NCBI RefSeq assembly: GCF_900169715.1
Contig: NZ_LT835161.1
Location: forward strand, 434,001 to 498,000
Direction of reading: 5' to 3'
DNA: 64,000 bases
DNA from: Kocuria massiliensis
GTDB lineage: Bacteria > Actinomycetota > Actinomycetes > Actinomycetales > Micrococcaceae
Below, piece by piece: positions 8,845-16,144 of this stretch (within the stretch, counting starts at the first letter, position 1; each line of letters opens with the position of its first letter). The position numbers and the translations under genes were made by a program. The notes beneath the pieces were generated by a model. The model saw only the letters and a list, made by a program, of their open reading frames with translations. It did not search any database and was not told the DNA's origin.

Positions 8845-9249
8845 GCGGTCTCCTTGTGTCATGGAGGGGAAGCCGCGAAGGCCGCTTCACCTCTGATGCG
8901 ATCTGTGACGATGCACGGTGTATGCGGCCTGCACGTCATTGTGTCGCCCATTACACTGTGGTCAGACCAGACCATACCCAGATCGTGGTCCGAATCCAAA
9001 ACATCCAGTGCGTTACGGGGGTGGGGAAGCGTCCGGGTGGCGGATGACGTTTTCTGAACGACACGCCGGATCGAAGTGTTGCCCGACATGACGTGGTGAC
9101 TTGCGCATGGGAGAGGGCGGATGCAGTGAGTTAGGCCGGCCTTATTGGAGGCAGTTAACAAAATGTCACTAAGGTGAAGTCAACTCCGGCGGTCCTTTCA
9201 TGCCTTCACGGGAGAAGCTCCGCCTGCATCCACAGAATTTGGAGACGCC
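8845..9249. promoter_or_regulatory. Divergent control region of the lactate genes
   Basis: This 405-base non-coding gap separates lldP and lldE. It contains the 11-base inverted repeat at 8959-8969, placing the probable lldP promoter and operator on the left side. The right half has a perfect AGGCCGGCCT palindrome at 9133-9142 and an AT-richer stretch just before lldE. lldE has GGAG five bases before its ATG. No small gene is convincing on either strand. Confidence 0.7.
8959..8969. promoter_or_regulatory. LldR operator (TGGTC-A-GACCA)
   Basis: The 11 bases TGGTCAGACCA form a perfect inverted repeat with a one-base centre. It matches the TNGTNNNACNA-type operator described for LldR-class GntR regulators. 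It lies 115 bases upstream of the lldP start and 281 bases upstream of lldE. A TACACT hexamer just to its left could be a -10 box. I infer that the LldR-like protein encoded at 6414-7151 binds here. Confidence 0.7.
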
Positions 9250-10053
9250 ATGAGGATTGCACTCTTTTCAACGTGCATCGTGGACGCGATGTACCCGAGG
9301 GTCGCACGGGCAACCGTGGATATCTTGGAACGCTTGGGCCACGAAGTCATCTTCCCTCCCGGGCAGACGTGTTGTTCCCAGATGCACGTCAATAGCGGCT
9401 ATTTCGACGATGCCTATCCCGTGGTCAAGAACCACGTCAAAGCCTTCTCCGAATGGGACTACGACGTCGCCGTGGCGCCGTCGGCCTCGTGCGTGGTGTC
9501 ATTGGATCATCAACAGCCTATGATCGCGCGGCACGCCGGCGACGAAAAGACTGCTCTGGCGGCCGAGGAAGTAGCCGGACGAACCTTTGAACTGTCGAAA
9601 TTGCTGATCGACGTACTGGGCATCACCAACGCGGCCGAACAGCTGGGCTCGTACTTCCCGCACAAGGTCACGTTCCACTCCAGCTGCCACGGAATGCGGC
9701 TCATGAAGCTCGGCACGCGCCAGTCCGACCTGGTCCGGACCGTCGAAGGACTCGAATTCGAGGACCTTCCCGATCTTGACCAGTGCTGCGGCTTCGGCGG
9801 AACCTTCTCCTTCAAAAACGCGGATACCTCCGGCGCCATGGTCGCGGACAAAGTAAAGAACATCGAATCCACCGGTGCCGAACTGTGCACCGGCGGTGAC
9901 GTGTCCTGCTTGATGAACATCGACGGCGCGCTGTCCCGCAAGGGATCCAACGTTTCGACCGTCCACTTTGCCGAAATCCTCGCGAGCACTCGGGAAAATC
10001 CCCTTGAGGTTTCCGGGCCTGTAGCGATCTCCACTACTTCAGGAGGCAAGTAG
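9250..10053 (+). CDS. lldE: L-lactate utilisation Fe-S protein LldE/LutA
   Basis: This is one of three subunits of the LldEFG (LutABC) complex that oxidises L-lactate to pyruvate. The 267-residue product has two CCG domains: the first around CIVDAMYP and TCCSQM (residues 11-45), the second around HSSCHGMR and DQCCGFGGTFS (residues 142-185). Such domains bind Fe-S clusters. It is soluble and cytosolic, and probably acts at the membrane face with its partners. The ATG has GGAG upstream and lldF starts two bases after its stop, so the three genes form one operon. Confidence 0.95.
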   Translation: MRIALFSTCIVDAMYPRVARATVDILERLGHEVIFPPGQTCCSQMHVNSGYFDDAYPVVKNHVKAFSEWDYDVAVAPSASCVVSLDHQQPMIARHAGDEKTALAAEEVAGRTFELSKLLIDVLGITNAAEQLGSYFPHKVTFHSSCHGMRLMKLGTRQSDLVRTVEGLEFEDLPDLDQCCGFGGTFSFKNADTSGAMVADKVKNIESTGAELCTGGDVSCLMNIDGALSRKGSNVSTVHFAEILASTRENPLEVSGPVAISTTSGGK

Positions 10054-10055
10054 TC

Positions 10056-11732
10056 ATGACTGTCACCTCATTGGGCATGCCCAAGGTTCATCACGGAACT
10101 GGCAATATCGTGGCCAAGGAGTCGTTCACGCAGTTCGCGAGCCGCGAGCTGAAGAACGAGCAGCTCCGGGAGAACCTGGGCTTCGCGACGCACACGATTC
10201 GCGATAAGCGCCTCAAGGTCGTCAGCGAGCTGCCGGACTGGGAGCTCCTGCGTACGGCCGGATCCGAAATCAAGCAAGATGTCATGGCTCGTCTCCCGGA
10301 GCTCTTGGAGGAGTTCGAAAAGAACTTCACCGAGCGGGGAGGCCACGTTCACTGGGCGCGTGATGCCAACGAGGCGAACCAGATCGCCTTGGACATCATC
10401 CGCGAGCAGGGCGTGGAAGAGGTCATCAAGATCAAGTCCATGGCCACGCAAGAGACGGGCCTCAACGAATTTCTCGAGGAACAAGGCGTTTCGGCCATCG
10501 AAACCGACCTCGCCGAAGAAATCGTTCAGATGGGTGACGATAAGCCGTCACACATCCTCGTTCCCGCGATTCACCGCAATCGGTCCGAGATTCGTGACAT
10601 CTTCCTCAAGAAGATGCCCGGAATTGATCCCAACATCACGGATCAGCCGTCGGAACTCGCCGAGGCTTCCCGTCACCACCTACGCGAAAAGTTCTTCCGG
10701 AACACGGTGGCGATTTCGGGAGCGAATTTCGGCGTCGCCGATTCCGGAACGCTGACGATCGTTGAGTCCGAGGGTAATGGGCGTATGTGCCTGACCTTGC
10801 CGGACACTCTGATCTCGTTCATGGGCATCGAAAAGCTCGTTCCCACCTTCCAGGATCTGGAAGTCTTTCTTCAGTTGCTGCCCCGCTCCTCGACCGGTGA
10901 GCGGATGAACCCGTATACCTCGATGTGGTCCGGCGTGACCCCGGGCGATGGCCCGCAGAATCTTCACGTGATTCTGATGGATAACGGCCGGACGGCGGCC
11001 CTTGCCGACGAGGTCGGACGTCAGGCTCTGCACTGTATCCGGTGCTCCGCCTGCATGAATGTGTGCCCGGTGTATGAGCGCGCAGGCGGGCACGCGTACG
11101 GTTCGGTGTACCCGGGACCCATCGGGGCGATTCTTTCGCCGCTGATGACCGGCGTCGAGGAACAATCGAATAATTCATTGCCGTACGCTTCTTCGCTGTG
11201 CGGTGCCTGCTACGAGGCCTGCCCGGTTAAGATCAACATCCCGGACGTGCTGGTTCACCTGCGCGGCAAGGACATTGACGCCAAACACGGCAAGGGCGAC
11301 GACGGCGAAAAGCGCCACCTGCCCGACCAGATGGACGCGATGATGGCCGGTGCCAAGGAGATGTTCTCCCGGCCGTTCTTGCTCTCGACCGCGGTGCGTG
11401 GGCTCCCGGTGGGGCGCATCGCCGCTGGCCGAAGCCACAAGATTAGCTGGCTTCCCGGATTGGTCGGAGGCTGGACGAAGTACCGTGACATCCCGGAACC
11501 GCCGAGCCAGGCCTTCCGCCATTGGTGGAAGAAGAATCGTAAGAACGCCTCGCAGAAGCGGACGGGACAAGCGCCGGTAGACGTGCAGGCCCTGCTCGCC
11601 AAGAACGAGGGGCTCGCGCAGAAATTGCACGAGGAGCAAGCACTCAAGGCGAAGGCCGCGAAGGACAGGGCCGCTGAGCAAGGCCGGTCCGAGGAGTCGG
11701 GAGATACCACCACCCAGGAAGGGCGTGACTAG
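10056..11732 (+). CDS. lldF: L-lactate utilisation Fe-S protein LldF/LutB
   Basis: This is the large subunit of the lactate oxidation complex. The 558-residue protein has a long N-terminal LUD domain (the HVHWARDANEANQIALDI and IKSMATQETGLNEFLEEQ segments near residues 93-145) and two 4Fe-4S motifs: CIRCSACMNVCPVY near residue 328 and CGACYEACPVKINIP near residue 383. The last 90 residues form a lysine- and alanine-rich, probably coiled or disordered, tail longer than in Bacillus LutB. AGGAGG sits nine bases before the ATG. It lies between lldE and lldG with gaps of two bases on each side. Confidence 0.95.
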   Translation: MTVTSLGMPKVHHGTGNIVAKESFTQFASRELKNEQLRENLGFATHTIRDKRLKVVSELPDWELLRTAGSEIKQDVMARLPELLEEFEKNFTERGGHVHWARDANEANQIALDIIREQGVEEVIKIKSMATQETGLNEFLEEQGVSAIETDLAEEIVQMGDDKPSHILVPAIHRNRSEIRDIFLKKMPGIDPNITDQPSELAEASRHHLREKFFRNTVAISGANFGVADSGTLTIVESEGNGRMCLTLPDTLISFMGIEKLVPTFQDLEVFLQLLPRSSTGERMNPYTSMWSGVTPGDGPQNLHVILMDNGRTAALADEVGRQALHCIRCSACMNVCPVYERAGGHAYGSVYPGPIGAILSPLMTGVEEQSNNSLPYASSLCGACYEACPVKINIPDVLVHLRGKDIDAKHGKGDDGEKRHLPDQMDAMMAGAKEMFSRPFLLSTAVRGLPVGRIAAGRSHKISWLPGLVGGWTKYRDIPEPPSQAFRHWWKKNRKNASQKRTGQAPVDVQALLAKNEGLAQKLHEEQALKAKAAKDRAAEQGRSEESGDTTTQEGRD

Positions 11733-11734
11733 CG

Positions 11735-12379
11735 ATGTCTGATGCCAAGGCTGACATTCTGGGCCGGATCCGCGACGCTCTCGCGGATCATCCCGTGCCC
11801 CCGACGCCCACGCGGGAATACCGCACCGAGTCGACCAAATCGGCCGAAGCCGTGCGGGATATGCTCAAGGATCGTCTCATCGATTACAAGGCGAACGTCT
11901 ACGAAGAGACGACGTCGACCGTAGCGGAGAAGATCAAGGAGCTGTTGGGGCGTTCGTCGATGTACGTGATCCCCAACGGTCTGAATCTTGAGTGGATTCC
12001 CGAAGACAGCGCGGCGCGTCGTCATATCGTCGATTCGGGGAATGCCCCGAAGGCCGGCTCCTTGACCCATCGGGAATTGGATTCGGTCAACGCGGTGGTC
12101 ACCTCGTCGACCGTCTCGTGCGCGGAGACAGGCACCATTTTCCTCAACGGAACGAATGAGGAAGGCCGCCGCGCCATCACGTTGGTTCCGGATCATCATA
12201 TTTGCATCGTTCCGGCCGAATCCATTGTGGAGTTGGTCCCCGAAGCCATGAGGCGGGTGGATCCGGAGCGTCCGATCACGATGATTTCGGGCCCGTCGGC
12301 AACCTCGGACATCGAATTGCAGCGCGTCGAAGGGGTTCACGGTCCTCGGACCTTGGACGTCATCATTCTCGACCGCTAA
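11735..12379 (+). CDS. lldG: L-lactate utilisation protein LldG/LutC
   Basis: This is the third subunit of the L-lactate oxidation complex, a single LUD-domain protein of 214 residues. Visible family features are the N-terminal ADILGRIRDALADH helix, the SSTVSCAETGTIFLNGTNEE segment near residue 123 and the C-terminal TMISGPSATSDIELQRVEGV signature near residue 184. No cysteine clusters are present, as expected for LutC. It is the last gene of the operon and a strong terminator follows 14 bases after the stop codon. Confidence 0.94.
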   Translation: MSDAKADILGRIRDALADHPVPPTPTREYRTESTKSAEAVRDMLKDRLIDYKANVYEETTSTVAEKIKELLGRSSMYVIPNGLNLEWIPEDSAARRHIVDSGNAPKAGSLTHRELDSVNAVVTSSTVSCAETGTIFLNGTNEEGRRAITLVPDHHICIVPAESIVELVPEAMRRVDPERPITMISGPSATSDIELQRVEGVHGPRTLDVIILDR

Positions 12380-12393
12380 CTGCGGCCTCCGCG

Positions 12394-12440
12394 AGCCCCG
12401 CGGTGACGGTTTCCTCGAAGCCGTCACCGCGGGGCTTTGT
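12394..12440 (+). terminator. Rho-independent terminator of lldEFG
   Basis: A 16-base perfect stem (AGCCCCGCGGTGACGG paired with CCGTCACCGCGGGGCT) closes an 11-base loop and is followed by TTGTCTT. It sits directly after lldG. Confidence 0.9.
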
Positions 12441-12555
12441 CTTGCCTCGTCCACACCGCGAAATACCACCGCGTTTTTTCGGCGGGATCCACAGCAAGGA
12501 GCCTTTAGGGGCGCGCCCGGCCCGGGCGTCGATGGCGTGAGGGGATGATGTCGCC

Positions 12556-13278
12556 ATGACAGTGACATGGAGACTCACGCGCTCTCGGCCTTCGGCATTA
12601 CGCAGGGTCGTCGGAGCTTTGGTCGCCGCGATCATGGTGGGTACTTTGTTGGTCGTGTGGGAGCCCCGCATCCCGTGGATGGGGCCTCACCGGTCCTCGA
12701 CGTCTCGGAGTGCCGTGGTGCCGGAAGAGATCGCGACCCAGATGGCTGGGCTTCGCGTGGGTGTCAAAGAGAATCCGCCAGGATATCGGCGTGAGCTGTT
12801 CGGTCCCGCGTGGTTCGACGAAGACCGCAATGGGTGCGACACCCGCAACGACATTCTCCGTCGTGACCTCGTCGAATCTTCGATGAAAGGGGAAGGGTGT
12901 TTGGTGGCAAGCGGGACATTGCACGATCCCTATACGGGACGTGACATCGATTTCTCGGCGGGGAAGGAATCGAGGAGGGTTCAGATCGACCATGTGGTGG
13001 CACTAGCGGATGCATGGGCCTCAGGCGCGTCCCGGTGGACGTCCGGACGCCGTCGGGCTTTTGCCAATGATCCGGAGAATCTTCTTGCGGTGGACGGGCC
13101 CACGAACGAAGCCAAGGGAGCTGACGACGCATCCGCGTGGTTGCCGCCTCGTGAAGAATATCGATGTGCGTACCTCGTGCGTCAGATACGGGTCAAGGCG
13201 CGCTACGACTTGACCGTGACCGCGCCGGAGCGCACGGCGATGCTTAACGTGCTCGCGACGTGCCGTTCGCCGGCTTGA
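12556..13278 (+). CDS. Membrane-anchored or secreted HNH-family nuclease (DUF1524-like)
   Basis: The 240-residue protein has a basic N-terminus and one hydrophobic segment at about residues 17-36 (VVGALVAAIMVGTLLVVWEP), a signal peptide or anchor. The outside part has the layout of HNH endonuclease-family proteins of the GmrSD C-terminal type: RRVQIDHVVALADAW with Asp145-His146, then FANDPENLLAVDGPTNEAKG near residue 172, where the NLL and N residues form the beta-beta-alpha metal site, and a basic C-terminal helix. Four cysteines suggest a disulfide-stabilised exported domain. The likely role is extracellular nucleic acid degradation. Neighbouring genes give no functional hint. Confidence 0.8.
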   Translation: MTVTWRLTRSRPSALRRVVGALVAAIMVGTLLVVWEPRIPWMGPHRSSTSRSAVVPEEIATQMAGLRVGVKENPPGYRRELFGPAWFDEDRNGCDTRNDILRRDLVESSMKGEGCLVASGTLHDPYTGRDIDFSAGKESRRVQIDHVVALADAWASGASRWTSGRRRAFANDPENLLAVDGPTNEAKGADDASAWLPPREEYRCAYLVRQIRVKARYDLTVTAPERTAMLNVLATCRSPA

Positions 13279-13288
13279 ACCGTCCGGC

Positions 13289-13909
13289 TCAGACTCCGGG
13301 ATTGAGTTGGCGGTTGATACGGTGAACCAACATGTCCAGCGCCACGAGGTTCGTTCCGCCTTCGGGCACGATCAGATCTGCGCGTCGCTTGGATGGCTCG
13401 ACGTACAGCTCGTGCATCGGCTTAACGCTGGAGAGATACTGCTCTTCTACGGACTCGACGGACCGTCCGCGCTCCAACACATCGCGCTTGATGCGCCGCA
13501 GAATGCGCACGTCGGCATCCGTGTCGACGAACAGTTTGATGTCGCAGCGTTGGCAGATGTCGTCCTCGGCGAAGATCAGGATTCCCTCCATGATCACGAT
13601 GGGTTGGGAATCGATGATCATGGTTTCTTCGGATCTGTTGTGATCCGCGTAGTCGTAGATGGGGCATTCGATGCTGCCACCGGCGATCAGCTGATCCAAG
13701 TGCTTGACGAGCAGTTCATTGTCGAAGGCTTCGGGGGCGTCGTAGTTGAGTCGGCACCGCTCGTCGTAGGTGAGGTCGTCGTGCCTCTTGTAGTAGTTGT
13801 CGTGATACACCACGGCCACGTGCTCGTTGAAACGCGAAATCAACTCGTGGGTCAGCGTGGTCTTACCGGAACCGGTGCCTCCGGCAATGCCGATAACCAG
13901 TGGTTTCAT
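13289..13909 (-). CDS. udk: Uridine kinase
   Basis: Uridine/cytidine kinase phosphorylates pyrimidine nucleosides with GTP or ATP for salvage. The 206-residue product has the P-loop GIAGGTGSGKTTL at residue 7, the YHDNYYKRHDDLTYDERCRLN substrate segment near residue 35, DAPEAFDN, and the IVIMEGILIFAEDDICQRCD segment near residue 105, then the IKRDVLERGRSVESVEEQYL lid. The length is normal for bacterial Udk. It is a single minus-strand gene, with the HNH nuclease ending 10 bases away in convergent orientation. Confidence 0.95.
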   Translation of the reverse strand: MKPLVIGIAGGTGSGKTTLTHELISRFNEHVAVVYHDNYYKRHDDLTYDERCRLNYDAPEAFDNELLVKHLDQLIAGGSIECPIYDYADHNRSEETMIIDSQPIVIMEGILIFAEDDICQRCDIKLFVDTDADVRILRRIKRDVLERGRSVESVEEQYLSSVKPMHELYVEPSKRRADLIVPEGGTNLVALDMLVHRINRQLNPGV

Positions 13910-14020
13910 AGCTCAGGATGCTCTCTACGACGACGACGTGCTTTTCTATTCTGCCGCACGATCTCGTGGCGGCCGACCGTTGTGTGGCCACCCACCTTTC
14001 CGATGGGCGGGCAACGAAAA

Positions 14021-14072
14021 GCCCCGGCTTCCTTCCGAACCGCCCGGCGGCGGAGTCGAAGGAAACCGGGGC
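14021..14072 (-). terminator. Terminator after the alcohol dehydrogenase gene
   Basis: GCCCCGG-TTCCTTC on one side pairs with GAAGGAA-CCGGGGC on the other around a GC-rich inner loop. Read on the minus strand it is followed by TTTTCGTT. It lies between the adh stop and udk start. Confidence 0.8.
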
Positions 14073-14116
14073 CCACCTTGATTCGCTGCCACAAGGACGC
14101 GAATACAGGCAATGCG

Positions 14117-15184
14117 CTATTCGGCGGTCACCTCGGCGTCTGCAAAGGTCGCCGTGTCGATCACGCAACGGAACTTGACGTCACCGGCCACGACGCGGTC
14201 GTAGGCGTCGTCCACCTCGTGAACGGAAACCTTCTCGATCTTGGCGCCGAACCCATGCTCCGCGCAGAAATCGAGCATTTCCTGAGTCTCCGGAATACCG
14301 CCGATATTCGAGCCGGCGAGGGCCTTGCGGCCCATGATCACGGAAGCGAAGCTCAGTTCCTGCTTCTCCGGCGGGAGACCGACAACGGCCATGACACCAC
14401 GAGGCTTGAGCAGGCTCATGTACTGGTCCACCGGGATCGACGCGGAAATGGTGTTGAGGATCATGTCGAACTCTCCACGGTGCTCCGAGAAGAAGTTCTC
14501 ATCGGTGGTCGCCAGCGTACGAGCGGCTCCGAGCTCACGAGCCTCGGCTTCCTTCTTGAGGGTCCTGGAAAGCACGGTGACCTCTGCACCCTTGGCCGCG
14601 GCGATCTGCACGCCCATGTGGCCCAGTCCGCCTAGACCGAGAACGGCAACCTTCTGACCCTCCTGGACATCCCAGGTAGCCAGGGGCGAGTAGGTGGTGA
14701 TTCCCGCGCACAGCAACGGGGCTGCGACGTCGAAATCCAGGGCATCGGGGATGCTCAACACGAAGTTCTTATTCACGACGACCTTTTCGGCATAGCCGCC
14801 CTGAGTGATGGTTCCGTCCACGTCTTTCGAGTTGTACGTGCCGACGGAGCCATTGGTGCAGTTCTGCTGTTGCCCGGCCTGGCATTCCTCGCATTCGCCG
14901 CAGGAATTGACCAAACAACCAACGCCGACGCGGTCACCGACTTTGTATTCGGTGACGTCCGAGCCCACGGCTTCGACGACGCCCGCAATCTCGTGACCGA
15001 CGGTCAACGGGAAATGAGCTTCTCCCCACTCGTTGCGAATGGTGTGGATGTCGCTGTGGCAAATGCCGGCGGCCTTGATGTCGATGAGGACGTCATCGGG
15101 GCGGGGATCGCGCAATTCGATGCGAGCGACCCGGTACGGCTGGTCGGGCCCGGTCTTCTGAAGTGCTTTTACGGAGATGGGCAT
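14117..15184 (-). CDS. Zinc-dependent NAD(P) alcohol/aldehyde dehydrogenase (cinnamyl-alcohol dehydrogenase-like, YahK/AdhC type)
   Basis: The 355-residue medium-chain dehydrogenase shows the catalytic zinc ligands in GICHSDIHT (Cys near residue 42) and GHEIAGVVEAVG (His near residue 64), the structural zinc loop CGECEECQAGQQQNC, and the Rossmann motif VAVLGLGGLGHMGVQ near residue 180. The HSDIH and GLGGLGH motifs place it with YahK/AdhC enzymes that reduce diverse aldehydes with NADPH. The start at 15184 is fixed by AGGAGG seven bases upstream; earlier in-frame codons lack a ribosome site. It is a lone gene with its own terminator downstream; substrate not deducible. Confidence 0.92.
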   Translation of the reverse strand: MPISVKALQKTGPDQPYRVARIELRDPRPDDVLIDIKAAGICHSDIHTIRNEWGEAHFPLTVGHEIAGVVEAVGSDVTEYKVGDRVGVGCLVNSCGECEECQAGQQQNCTNGSVGTYNSKDVDGTITQGGYAEKVVVNKNFVLSIPDALDFDVAAPLLCAGITTYSPLATWDVQEGQKVAVLGLGGLGHMGVQIAAAKGAEVTVLSRTLKKEAEARELGAARTLATTDENFFSEHRGEFDMILNTISASIPVDQYMSLLKPRGVMAVVGLPPEKQELSFASVIMGRKALAGSNIGGIPETQEMLDFCAEHGFGAKIEKVSVHEVDDAYDRVVAGDVKFRCVIDTATFADAEVTAE

Positions 15185-15558
15185 GAGGATGCCTCCTGAA
15201 ATAGTCGTCATGGGATCCACATATCAATGTACGACTATGTTTCCTTGATGTCGTGGGCCGTTCGCCCTCCGCATGAAGAGCAGGTCGCTGGGAGTCTGAC
15301 CATGCAGCTCAGCAGGTCGGGACGGTTAGATGCCGCAGGTGTTAAGAAAGCTCACGTTATCCGTGCCTTGTCGGCGTTGACGCAGGCTAATGGTCTCGTC
15401 TGTTGTCCATGTTTCTTCGGAACCTCTCACATCCGGTTGCAACGGGTCGATGAAAATGACAATCCTGAAGTTCCATGCTTGCTATCCATGGAACCTCAGG
15501 GCGTCAGAAGATAGTAATTATCATTGTTTGTTTATCGTACTCATAAACTTCATCAGCT
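15185..15558. other. AT-richer gap without a convincing gene
   Basis: This 374-base stretch lies between the adh promoter region and the small secreted ORF. A 95-codon plus-strand frame is open but has no ribosome site, family motif or typical codon use. A hairpin at 15464-15500 and a minus-strand frame that ends at 15504-15506 suggest it holds the decayed 3' end of the neighbouring secreted ORF. Confidence 0.5.
15464..15500 (-). terminator. 14-base-arm hairpin, probable minus-strand terminator
   Basis: CCTGAAGTTCCATG and CATGGAACCTCAGG pair with one mismatch around a nine-base loop. Read on the minus strand the hairpin is followed by ATTGTCATTTTC, a moderately U-rich run. It is best explained as the terminator of the secreted ORF at 15559-15888 or of a longer ancestor. 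Confidence 0.55.
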
Positions 15559-15888
15559 CTAGAGTTTGCGATGGTTGTTATCAGTTGAACCCATTTGCAT
15601 CTCTGACGAATTTGGTAGTGATATGTCAAACGTCCCAATAGAAATGGACGGGCCATTAATTTCTATTTGTTTAGGTATTTCATCTTGCATTAAGGAGAAG
15701 GTCGGGTTGGGTTGACTTTCTTTAGGTTCTAGAAGTTTGTCGGGTGGAATTGTCGACAAAGCATCTTTTACTTTCTGTGTTGACAACCCATTTTTGGGGC
15801 CTCGCTGGGCCTGCGCTGGGGAGGCGCCTGTCAGTGAAAAAGAGATTGCGAGTAAAGTGGTTAGGGTGGATGAGATAAGTTTTTTCAC
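15559..15888 (-). CDS. Small secreted protein of unknown function, possibly 3'-truncated
   Basis: The 109-residue product begins with a clear Sec signal peptide (MKKLISSTLTTLLAISFSLT, cleavage expected after the AQA near residue 28). The mature part is short, polar and proline-containing, and has no recognised domain. GGAG lies six bases before the GTG start. Base composition is much richer in A and T, and codon use differs from the neighbours, which points to transfer. Past the TAG at 15561, another minus-strand frame stays open for about 18 codons (ANSRADEVYEYDKQ) and stops at 15504, just before a hairpin terminator, so a one-base shift may have shortened the protein. No homologue is recognised. 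Confidence 0.6.
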   Translation of the reverse strand: MKKLISSTLTTLLAISFSLTGASPAQAQRGPKNGLSTQKVKDALSTIPPDKLLEPKESQPNPTFSLMQDEIPKQIEINGPSISIGTFDISLPNSSEMQMGSTDNNHRKL

Positions 15889-15908
15889 TGCAACTCCAAA
15901 GTCAGAAA

Positions 15909-15955
15909 AACACAGTCATTCAAATTTGTAGTAGCAAATTACTGCCTACTGTGTT
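15909..15955 (-). promoter_or_regulatory. Nested inverted repeat upstream of the secreted ORF
   Basis: Outer arms AACACAGT and ACTGTGTT and inner arms AATTTG and CAAATT share one centre (TAGTAG), giving a 47-base cruciform-like element. Read on the minus strand, the outer arm runs into a TTTTT tract just before the ORF's ribosome site. It could be an attenuator, a terminator of upstream transcription, or a dimeric regulator site. Confidence 0.5.
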
Positions 15956-16144
15956 GAAGGTCAAGCCTTGTAGGGGTGTGCAGGGAGTGGCCCTCTGCGT
16001 AAAGGCAGGTTGGCGAAAGTGCGGAACGGCGCAACTACCTGACTCAACTCATCAGCTCGTGAGGACATATCGGCACGCCCGCAGCCGGGGGTTCAGTTCG
16101 GGTGAGGTGGACGGATGCCCAAGTGAGGGGTAGGACTGGACATC

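Noticed and set aside
9133-9142. AGGCCGGCCT palindrome as a second lactate operator
   Set aside because: It does not match the LldR half-site and such GC palindromes are common in this composition.
15227-15514. 95-codon plus-strand ORF in the AT-rich patch
   Set aside because: It has no ribosome site, no -10 box at the leaderless spacing and no recognisable domain, and overlaps a hairpin.
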